Assembly: GCA_035315125.1 (NCBI GenBank)
Contig: DATFYI010000065.1
Coordinates: 1 to 5,615, forward strand
DNA: 5,615 nucleotides
DNA from: DATFYI01 sp035315125
GTDB lineage: Bacteria > Chloroflexota > Anaerolineae > Anaerolineales > Anaerolineaceae
Direction: 5' to 3'
The translations under genes were made by a program, and so were the position numbers. This document shows positions 1 through 4,520 of the stretch, one piece after another (the stretch's first letter is position 1; each line of letters begins with the position of its first letter). Below the pieces are notes generated by a model, which did no database searches, was not told where the DNA came from, and saw only the letters and a list, made by a program, of their open reading frames with translations.

Positions 1-1124
1 ACGGTCAATCCGGCCGGCAGAGCCATCACACCTTTGTACATCAAGGCTTGCAGATAGGGAGTGACCTTTTGTTTTAACTCGATCCCAACCATCAGACCCA
101 GGCCGCGTACTTCGCGTACCAGGGGTGATTTGATTTGTCCAAGCTGATCCATAAACCAGGGGCCCAGCTCGGCGGCGTGCTCAGAAAGCTGATTTTTTTC
201 CATAAAATCCATTGCGGCCAGGGCGGCCGCGCATACCAGTGGATTGCCTCCGAAGGTTGAGCCATGCACCTGGGATGGCAGTTCCGCCAGACGCGGCCCG
301 AGCAGGGTTGCGCCCATAGGTAGCCCCCCGGCAATCGATTTTGCCACGCACAAGAAATCTGGTTCGAGATTGTAATGCTGGAAGGCAAACATCTTACCGG
401 TGCGCCCAAAGCCGGTCTGCACCTCGTCGATGATCAATAAGGCATTTTTATCACGGCAGAGCTGCTGGGCGCCGCGCAAGTATTCAGCGCTGCCCGGGTT
501 GACCCCGCCTTCACCCTGCACGATTTCCAGAATTACTGCGGCAGTCTTGTCGGTAACAGCCTGGCTCAAAGCCGCCAGGTCATTATAAGGCACGTGGCTG
601 AAGCCGGGCACCAGCGGTTCGAAGGGAGTGCGGTATTTCTTCTCCCAGGTGGCCGAAAGTGCGCCGTACGTACGCCCATGGAAACCGCGCATGGTCGCCA
701 CAATTTCAGAACGGCCCGTCAGCAGGCGGGCAAATTTAATGGCGGCTTCGACGGATTCTGTACCCGAATTGCTCAAAAAGGCGCGCGGCAGGCCGGTCAG
801 GGCGGTCAGCTTTTCCAAAAGAGCCGTGCGCCGGTCATTATAGAACATCTCCGGGCAGCTAATGATCACTTGCGCCTGCTCTGCGATGGCTTTAGCAATC
901 ACCGGGTTGGCGTGACCAATATTGGCGGTGCCATGACCCCCGACGCAGTCAATATATTCCTTGCCGTCTGCGTCCCATAAATGGGCGCCGCTGCCGCGCA
1001 CGATCACAACCGGGCGCTTGGTATAGACGCCCGAGGTATGCAGGTTTTCCATATCCATCAGCGCTTGAGAGTTGGGAGTTATTGTTGAAACATCATTCTT
1101 CAATTTAGGGTTAAGAGTCGCCAT
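1..1124 (-). CDS. lysJ: LysJ-type PLP aminotransferase (LysW-gamma-lysine / LysW-gamma-ornithine aminotransferase), C-terminus cut by window edge
   Basis: The gene starts at ATG 1124-1122 and runs off the left edge after 374 complete codons. It is a class-III (acetylornithine-type) aminotransferase. It would transfer an amino group from glutamate to the semialdehyde carried on LysW, giving LysW-bound lysine or ornithine, in the cytoplasm. Visible motifs are NSGTESVEAAIKFAR at residues 119-133 (phosphate-binding region), FHGRTYGALSAT at 148-159, LLIIDEVQTGFGRTG at 229-243 with the cofactor Asp233, AKSIAGGLPMGA at 261-272 with the Schiff-base Lys262, and HGSTFGGNPL at 287-296. The last visible residues (ALPAGLTV) match the point about 25-35 residues before the end of relatives, so only the tail is missing. 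It is the fifth operon gene, 16 nt after lysZ. By sequence alone it could be called ArgD; the neighbourhood with lysW/X/Y/Z favours LysJ. Whether it works on lysine, arginine or both is not decided here. Confidence 0.93.
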   Translation of the reverse strand, partial: MATLNPKLKNDVSTITPNSQALMDMENLHTSGVYTKRPVVIVRGSGAHLWDADGKEYIDCVGGHGTANIGHANPVIAKAIAEQAQVIISCPEMFYNDRRTALLEKLTALTGLPRAFLSNSGTESVEAAIKFARLLTGRSEIVATMRGFHGRTYGALSATWEKKYRTPFEPLVPGFSHVPYNDLAALSQAVTDKTAAVILEIVQGEGGVNPGSAEYLRGAQQLCRDKNALLIIDEVQTGFGRTGKMFAFQHYNLEPDFLCVAKSIAGGLPMGATLLGPRLAELPSQVHGSTFGGNPLVCAAALAAMDFMEKNQLSEHAAELGPWFMDQLGQIKSPLVREVRGLGLMVGIELKQKVTPYLQALMYKGVMALPAGLT

Positions 1125-1130
1125 AACGTT

Positions 1131-1137
1131 TCCTCTA
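1131..1137 (-). promoter_or_regulatory. Ribosome binding site of lysJ
   Basis: TAGAGGA on the minus strand ends 6 nt before the lysJ ATG. It lies in the 16-nt gap after the lysZ stop codon and supports the ATG at 1124 as the start. Confidence 0.7.
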
Positions 1138-1140
1138 GTG

Positions 1141-1974
1141 CTAAGAAATGGTCGTTCCTTTGCCGGATAAAGCGTCCAGCAGGGGATGATCGACCCGTCC
1201 GTCTGCAAATATCACTTTTGCTACACCCAGATCTAGCGCTTCGCTGGCCCCCAGGACTTTTTTCTTCATACGCCCCTCTGCAAAGCTCAAGGCTTGTTCG
1301 AGGCCAGTTTTGGCCAGATGGGTGATCAGGGTACTTTCATCAGGGAACTTGCGCATCAGACCGGGCACGTTGGTCAGGATGATCAATTGTTCAGCCTTGA
1401 TCGCTCCAGCGACCATAGCAGCCGCCCGGTCGGCATCCACGTTCAGCGCCTCACCTGCGGATGAAATGGCCAGCGGCGCAATAACCGGTACCATGCCGGC
1501 ATCCAGAAAGTTCTTGAGCAAAGTACTGTTAACCGTCTCGATTTTTCCGGTGTAATCATCGCGCAGCATGCGCTGGCGTCCATTTTCAACAATCCGAATG
1601 GCATCCTTGCGTTTGGCAACCAGCAAGCGCCCGTCAACGCCCGACATTCCGAAAGCGTTGACGCCAAAACGCTGCAACCGTTCGACCAGCAGGGTATTGA
1701 TTTTGCCGCAGGTGACCATGGCAAAGATCTCCAGTGTGGCACGATCAGTGTAACGGCTGGTGTAACCGGAAATGTTGGTAACAAAACGAGGCGGATAGCC
1801 CAGTTTTTCGGAGATATCGTTGGTCTCAGCGGAACCACCGTGTACCAGGATGACGCGCAGGCCATCTTTTACCAGCGCGGCGGTGTCTCCGCAGATGGCG
1901 TCCAGGCTGACGCCTTCTGAACCTCCAGCTTTGACCACGATCAAGTGCTCGTCGTTTTCGATGAAATCGCTCAT
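1141..1974 (-). CDS. lysZ: LysZ: LysW-aminoadipate/glutamate 6-kinase (amino-acid kinase family)
   Basis: This 277-residue cytoplasmic kinase phosphorylates the side-chain carboxylate of alpha-aminoadipate (or glutamate) attached to LysW, the step between LysX and LysY. It has the amino-acid-kinase/NAGK fold. Visible motifs are VVKAGG at residues 13-18 with catalytic Lys15, LVHGG at 43-47, SRYTDRATLEIF at 73-84 (resembling the Thermus LysZ substrate region), GVNAFGMSGVDGRLL at 104-118, LNVDADRAAAMVAGAI at 177-192, LTNVPGL at 200-206 and RMKKKVLGA at 235-243. The length fits the family (about 265-280). An in-frame ATG at 2031 would give 296 residues but would overlap lysY by 52 nt and add 19 residues unlike the family. 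I chose the ATG at 1974, which lies 2 nt after the lysY TAG and places the kinase motif 15 residues from the start, as in relatives. No Shine-Dalgarno is evident before it, so translational coupling to lysY is likely. The family is also annotated argB-like; the operon favours LysZ. Confidence 0.93.
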   Translation of the reverse strand: MSDFIENDEHLIVVKAGGSEGVSLDAICGDTAALVKDGLRVILVHGGSAETNDISEKLGYPPRFVTNISGYTSRYTDRATLEIFAMVTCGKINTLLVERLQRFGVNAFGMSGVDGRLLVAKRKDAIRIVENGRQRMLRDDYTGKIETVNSTLLKNFLDAGMVPVIAPLAISSAGEALNVDADRAAAMVAGAIKAEQLIILTNVPGLMRKFPDESTLITHLAKTGLEQALSFAEGRMKKKVLGASEALDLGVAKVIFADGRVDHPLLDALSGKGTTIS

Positions 1975-1976
1975 GT

Positions 1977-3008
1977 CTAAATTGGATGGAGACCGGTAAA
2001 GGTGAGTGCAGTAGTTTCTTCGAAACCGCACATAATATTCATAGCTTGAACGGCCGAACCGGCCGCCCCTTTCATCAGGTTATCGATGGCAGCCATACAG
2101 ACTACCCGCCGGCTGGCAGGATCTAGATCAAAGCCGACGTCGACAAAATTGCTGCCGGCCAGGATCTTTGGCTCAGGCACTCGGTAAATACCGCGGCGAT
2201 CTTTGACCAGGCGGACAAACGGTTCGGTTTCTGCCCAGGCCCGGAAGATACGCCAGAGATCTTTTTCGGTGATGCCCGGCTTGACGTAAGCGTGGGCGAC
2301 TGCCAGGGCGCCCCGCACCAGGTCAACCGAGGTAATCGTCAGGTTGACGTTGAGGATGCCCAGCTCCTGGATGATCTCGGCAGTATGGCGGTGACCATAA
2401 GCCGAAAAGGTGCGCACCACGCCGCTACGCTCAGGGTGATGCGAGCCTGGGTTGGGGGATGCGCCGCCCTCTGAAGATCCCACCTTGATGTCGAAGATGA
2501 CCGGCAAACTGTCATCCAGGCATCCGGCTTTGACCAGGGGATACAAAGACAGATTGGCGGCGGTGGCGTTGCAGCCCACCCCGCTGATATAGCTGGCGCT
2601 GCGCATCTCTTCCCGGTGCAGCTCGGGCAGGCCGTATACAAAGCGTGATAGCCACTGTGGGGCAGCGTGTTCGCTTTCGTAATATTTTCTGTAGAGCTGG
2701 GGGTCGCGCAGGCGAAAATCTGCGGCGAGATCGACAATCTTGCCAGTCGCCGCTGAATAACGCTCGATCTCCTGCTGGCTTTGACCGTGCGGTAAGGCCA
2801 GGAAGAGCACATCGACGGGTTCTAGCTGCTGGCGAGAAGCAAATTTCATGGATGTATGTTTGCGCAAATTCGGATGCTGCTGGTAGACGTATTCTCCCAG
2901 GTGACTTTCGGAAGTGGCCTGAACGAGTTCAACCTGAGGGTGGTCCAGCAAAAGGCGCAGCAGCTCGCCGCCCACGTATCCGGATGCGCCGACAATGGAA
3001 ACTTTCAA
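1977..3008 (-). CDS. lysY: LysY: LysW-aminoadipyl/glutamyl phosphate reductase (ArgC-like)
   Basis: This 343-residue NADPH-dependent reductase converts the acyl-phosphate on LysW to the semialdehyde in the cytoplasm, between LysZ and LysJ. The N-terminal Rossmann motif is GASGYVGGELLRLL at residues 7-20. The catalytic Cys146 lies in SGVGCNATAANL (142-153). The conserved stretch KVGSSEGGASP is at 175-185, HPERSGVVRTF at 191-201, and GHRHTAEI at 205-212 carries the probable catalytic His. The family's C-terminal helix signature AAIDNLMKGAAGSAVQAMN is at 306-324. The length is normal for ArgC/LysY. The start is a TTG (3008-3006) that overlaps the lysX TGA by 4 nt; it is preceded by GAGG at good spacing and puts the Rossmann motif right at the N-terminus as expected. 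From sequence alone it could be ArgC; the LysW operon supports LysY. Confidence 0.94.
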   Translation of the reverse strand: MKVSIVGASGYVGGELLRLLLDHPQVELVQATSESHLGEYVYQQHPNLRKHTSMKFASRQQLEPVDVLFLALPHGQSQQEIERYSAATGKIVDLAADFRLRDPQLYRKYYESEHAAPQWLSRFVYGLPELHREEMRSASYISGVGCNATAANLSLYPLVKAGCLDDSLPVIFDIKVGSSEGGASPNPGSHHPERSGVVRTFSAYGHRHTAEIIQELGILNVNLTITSVDLVRGALAVAHAYVKPGITEKDLWRIFRAWAETEPFVRLVKDRRGIYRVPEPKILAGSNFVDVGFDLDPASRRVVCMAAIDNLMKGAAGSAVQAMNIMCGFEETTALTFTGLHPI

Positions 3009-3964
3009 GGAAGCCTCGCTTGCTGTGAGGTAGATTGGACAAGGGTATGGGTATCGGGTTTAAGGAAATCAGGCAGCGTGATCGGCAAGCTGAAGGAAGG
3101 CATTTCGAGCTTGACTTCACCATTAGCCACAGCCAGGGTGTAATCGACGATCAATCCGGCGATATCCACGCCGGTAACCGGGGCCAGGGTATGGAACTCC
3201 ATAGTGTGATTGACCTCGTTGACCAGGTAGCCGCGCTCGGGGTCTTCAAATACATCGACCGCCAGGACGCCGCCGCCAACAGCATTGGCTGCAGCCACGC
3301 ACAGTGCATCCAGCTCGGGTGTCACGGGACAAACCTGGCCCTGCCCGCCGCGGGCGGTGTTGGTGATCCAGTGAGACGAGTTGCGGTAGATGGCGCAAAC
3401 GGTCTGGTTGCCAATCACCATGGCGCGAATGTCGCGGCCCGGTTTTTGGACATATTCCTGAATATAAAATACCGAATGCTGGTAGGAGCCTAACGTCTCT
3501 TTGTGTTCGAGAATAGCCTCAGCCGCATCACGATCGTTGATTTTGGAGAGCAGCCGCCCCCACGAACCGACGATCGGTTTGAGCACAACCGGGTAGCCCA
3601 TCTCTTCGATGGCCTGCAGGGCTGATGCCGGTGTAAAGGCAATTTTAATGCGCGGCTGGGGGATGCAGGCGCGCGTCAGGGCATTGGAGGTGGCCAGCTT
3701 ATCGCCGCAGATCATGGCAACCCGAGACATATTAACAGTAGGGATATGCCATGCGTTCAGAATTTGGGTGGCGTACAGACCACGGACAAACGACAGACTG
3801 CGCTCGAGCACCACATCATATTGCGACCAGGGCTCGGGCCGGTCCAGCTCGAAATTGGCCGCGCCATCGTCGATCCGCTCAAAATCCACTCCCCGGTTTT
3901 CCAGGGCGGCCAGCAGCCATTTTTCTTCTACACGGATACGTGACAGTAATATACCAATTTTCAT
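3005..3964 (-). CDS. lysX: LysX: ATP-grasp ligase joining alpha-aminoadipate (or glutamate) to LysW
   Basis: This 319-residue RimK-like ATP-grasp ligase uses ATP to form an isopeptide bond between the C-terminal Glu side chain of LysW and the amino group of the substrate, so the amine is protected. The start is MKIGILLSRIRVEEKWL. Visible features are CGDKLATSNAL at residues 87-96, GYPVVLKPIVGSWGR at 123-137 (ATP-binding Lys129 and glycine-rich loop), YIQEYVQKPGRDIRAMVIG at 167-185, HWITNTARGGQ at 198-208 (very like the Thermus LysX substrate loop), VDVFE at 236-240 and LVNEVNHTMEF at 247-257 (metal-binding Glu/Asn). The start ATG at 3964 has a good GGGAG site. The usual LysX ends near residue 280; here about 39 further residues follow (281-319), hydrophobic/proline-rich then polar, of unknown role. 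It sits 21 nt downstream of lysW. Choice between aminoadipate, glutamate or both is not settled by eye, though the NTARGGQ loop leans to LysX. Confidence 0.94.
   Translation of the reverse strand: MKIGILLSRIRVEEKWLLAALENRGVDFERIDDGAANFELDRPEPWSQYDVVLERSLSFVRGLYATQILNAWHIPTVNMSRVAMICGDKLATSNALTRACIPQPRIKIAFTPASALQAIEEMGYPVVLKPIVGSWGRLLSKINDRDAAEAILEHKETLGSYQHSVFYIQEYVQKPGRDIRAMVIGNQTVCAIYRNSSHWITNTARGGQGQVCPVTPELDALCVAAANAVGGGVLAVDVFEDPERGYLVNEVNHTMEFHTLAPVTGVDIAGLIVDYTLAVANGEVKLEMPSFSLPITLPDFLKPDTHTLVQSTSQQARLP
3014..3017 (-). promoter_or_regulatory. Ribosome binding site of lysY (supports TTG start)
   Basis: GAGG on the minus strand lies inside the 3' end of lysX, 5 nt before the TTG at 3008. 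Together with the 4-nt stop/start overlap it decides the non-ATG start and indicates coupled translation with lysX. Confidence 0.6.
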
Positions 3965-3972
3965 TGATTCTT

Positions 3973-3977
3973 CTCCC
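3973..3977 (-). promoter_or_regulatory. Ribosome binding site of lysX
   Basis: GGGAG on the minus strand, 8 nt before the lysX ATG, inside the short lysW-lysX gap. Confidence 0.7.
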
Positions 3978-3985
3978 GCTGAGGC

Positions 3986-4162
3986 TTACTCGCCCCAATC
4001 TTCTTCTTCCATTGGAGCCAGTTGCAGTGTGAGTGGGTTCAGGCTGACGACTTCCAGGTCTACGCCGCAGTCCGAGCAGACCACAATTTCACCTTCCATT
4101 ACATCATCGAGTTCTAATTCTGCATCACATTCCGGACAATTTGCAGTCATTCCTTTAGCCAT
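3986..4162 (-). CDS. lysW: LysW amino-group carrier protein
   Basis: This 58-residue acidic carrier protein is short enough to be missed by many ORF filters. Its C-terminal Glu58 is the attachment point to which LysX links the substrate amino group; LysZ, LysY and LysJ then work on the bound intermediate. Visible evidence is two zinc-binding CxxC pairs, Cys9/Cys12 (CPEC) and Cys29/Cys32 (CSDC), an acidic middle (ELELDDVMEGE, 15-25), and the diagnostic C-terminal tail EEEDWGE (52-58), which matches the EDWGE signature of the family exactly. The ATG at 4162 is chosen over an internal Met5 because a perfect AGGAGG lies 6 nt upstream. It is the first gene of the operon, as in many LysW clusters, and is preceded by a terminator-bearing leader. 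Confidence 0.97.
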   Translation of the reverse strand: MAKGMTANCPECDAELELDDVMEGEIVVCSDCGVDLEVVSLNPLTLQLAPMEEEDWGE

Positions 4163-4168
4163 TGGATA

Positions 4169-4174
4169 CCTCCT
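4169..4174 (-). promoter_or_regulatory. Strong ribosome binding site of lysW
   Basis: AGGAGG on the minus strand, 6 nt before the lysW ATG. It begins shortly after the terminator U-tract. Its GGAGG could in principle pair with the CCUCC of the terminator's 5' arm, so the leader might also affect translation. Confidence 0.85.
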
Positions 4175-4175
4175 G

Positions 4176-4209
4176 AAAATAAAAAAACCCTCCCGGATTG
4201 GAGGGTTTT
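4176..4209 (-). terminator. Intrinsic terminator (attenuator) in the lysW leader
   Basis: In minus-strand order, AAAACCCTCC (4209-4200), a 6-nt loop, then GGAGGGTTTT (4193-4184), a 10-bp perfect stem with a 6-bp GC-rich core. The T-tract continues as seven T plus ATTTT (4187-4176). The hairpin would also form on the plus strand, but there the T-run is only four long and no plus-strand gene ends here, so the minus strand is the functional direction. It lies downstream of the operon promoter and upstream of the first gene, the position of an attenuator rather than a gene-end terminator. Confidence 0.85.
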
Positions 4210-4266
4210 GGTTGGGTAAGACAGATAATTTTTACTGGTTTCTAATCACCCACAAGCAAAACGCCC
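4201..4266 (-). promoter_or_regulatory. Candidate antiterminator structure competing with the terminator
   Basis: On the minus-strand RNA, GGGCGUUUU (4266-4258) can pair with AAAACCCUC (4209-4201): eight pairs including one G-U, with one C-C mismatch. Nested inside it, UGGGUGA (4252-4246) pairs with UUACCCA (4219-4213), seven pairs including one G-U. The outer helix uses nine of the ten bases of the terminator's 5' arm, so the two folds exclude each other. This was found by hand; no folding energy was computed. Confidence 0.45.
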
Positions 4267-4331
4267 ACTTTCCCGGGAAGTGGTTGAGTATGGGTTCGTC
4301 GCTTTAAGGGAGTGATCGGAAGTGTGTTCAT
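4242..4331 (-). CDS. Possible 29-residue leader peptide of the lysW operon
   Basis: This is an ATG-initiated ORF of 29 codons ending in TAG, entirely within the lysW leader. The peptide begins MNTLPITPLKRR, so it has a Lys10-Arg11-Arg12 run (AAG CGA CGA) and another Lys at position 21. This is notable upstream of a lysine/arginine-type operon. Its stop codon lies next to the inner helix of the candidate antiterminator, so a ribosome finishing translation would disrupt that fold, while one stalled at the Lys-Arg-Arg run would leave it free. Against this: the ATG is only about 8 nt from the predicted transcription start and has no Shine-Dalgarno, three charged codons are a weak sensor, and a 29-codon ORF can arise by chance. 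It resembles no protein I know. Confidence 0.3.
   Translation of the reverse strand: MNTLPITPLKRRTHTQPLPGKVGVLLVGD
4265..4283 (-). repeat. Inverted repeat / hairpin in the leader
   Basis: CCACTT (4283-4278) and AAGTGG (4270-4265) form a 6-bp stem around a 7-nt CCCGGGA loop. Its 3' arm overlaps the first two bases of the antiterminator (4266-4265), so it could act like the 1:2 pause hairpin of a trp-type leader. Confidence 0.5.
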
Positions 4332-4345
4332 GGTTGATTGTTTTG

Positions 4346-4373
4346 ATTTTACATGGGATATTTTATTTGTCAA
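4346..4373 (-). promoter_or_regulatory. Sigma-70-type promoter of the lysW operon
   Basis: On the minus strand, a perfect -35 TTGACA (4373-4368), a 16-bp AT-rich spacer, and a -10 TAAAAT (4351-4346; five of six matches to TATAAT). Transcription would start near 4339. It is the best promoter match in the intergenic region and points at lysW, with the attenuator between. Confidence 0.75.
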
Positions 4374-4385
4374 GGGATTTCGAGG

Positions 4386-4403
4386 AATTGATTGCCATCA
4401 ATT
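4386..4403. repeat. 18-bp inverted repeat, candidate operator
   Basis: AATTGAT-TGCC-ATCAATT: two perfect 7-bp arms around 4 bp, ending 12 bp upstream of the operon's -35 box. The length and AT-rich symmetry are like operators bound by dimeric regulators; 18 bp is also the size of an ARG box, but the sequence does not clearly match the ArgR consensus. A weak plus-strand -35-like TTGATT (4388-4393) overlaps it, so it could act on the divergent gene instead. No regulator gene is in the window. Confidence 0.45.
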
Positions 4404-4484
4404 TCATGCGGATATAGGTATTAACCGCCAATTGTGGTATGTTTTAAGCTGATCACCGAAACCCGATCCAATCAATCCGGTCGT

Positions 4485-4498
4485 AATTGGACCCAATT
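4485..4498. repeat. Short inverted repeat upstream of the lipoprotein gene
   Basis: AATTGG-AC-CCAATT: perfect 6-bp arms, 22 bp before the lipoprotein ATG. It shares the AATTG half-site with the repeat at 4386-4403, and CCAATTG also occurs at 4428-4434. Such short AT-rich dyads are common by chance. Confidence 0.3.
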
Positions 4499-4507
4499 TA
4501 CTTCATC

Positions 4508-4513
4508 AAAGGA
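4508..4513 (+). promoter_or_regulatory. Ribosome binding site of the lipoprotein gene
   Basis: AAAGGA, 7 nt before the ATG at 4521. It supports this start, which also gives a complete lipoprotein signal peptide. Confidence 0.65.
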
Positions 4514-4520
4514 AAAGCTT

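Larger units (their letters stand above)
4163..4339 (-). promoter_or_regulatory. 5' leader of the lysW operon with attenuator architecture
   Basis: The region between the predicted transcription start (about 4339, 7 nt after the -10 box) and the lysW ATG is roughly 175 nt, long for a simple untranslated region. In transcript order it holds a short ORF (4331-4242), a hairpin (4283-4265), a possible antiterminator (4266-4201) and an intrinsic terminator (4209-4176) directly before the ribosome binding site. I see no T-box sequence (AGGGUGGNACCGCG-like) and nothing I recognise as a lysine riboswitch. The terminator is seen directly; the regulatory reading is inference. Conservation of the alternating helices in related genomes would test it. 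Confidence 0.65.
4163..4520. other. Divergent intergenic region between lysW and the lipoprotein gene
   Basis: This 358-bp region has no conventional gene. Its left half is the lysW leader and promoter (minus strand). Its right half (about 4374-4507) is AT-rich and holds two inverted repeats and presumably the plus-strand promoter of the lipoprotein gene. I could not identify that promoter with confidence; the best plus-strand boxes (TTGATT at 4388 with GATATA at 4411) are weak. Confidence 0.7.

Noticed and set aside
92..409. Minus-strand ORF of 105 codons inside lysJ
   Set aside because: It is another frame of lysJ, whose own frame carries all the aminotransferase motifs and runs open to the window edge.
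1443..1865. Minus-strand ORF of 140 codons overlapping lysZ
   Set aside because: It is an out-of-frame shadow of lysZ, Trp/Ser/Arg-rich and without family motifs.
4184..4209. Terminator acting on the plus strand or as bidirectional gene-end terminator
   Set aside because: The plus-strand T-run is only four bases and no plus-strand gene ends upstream; the neighbouring genes diverge from this region.
3609..4307. Long plus-strand ORF (232 codons) across the lysX and lysW region
   Set aside because: It lies antisense to two strongly recognised genes, is Ser/Arg-rich as expected of a shadow frame, and matches no family I know.
4163..4339. T-box or lysine riboswitch in the lysW leader
   Set aside because: No T-box consensus and no specifier-loop/antiterminator set that I recognise; the leader of about 175 nt also shows none of the conserved lysine-riboswitch segments I know. 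A covariance-model scan would settle this.
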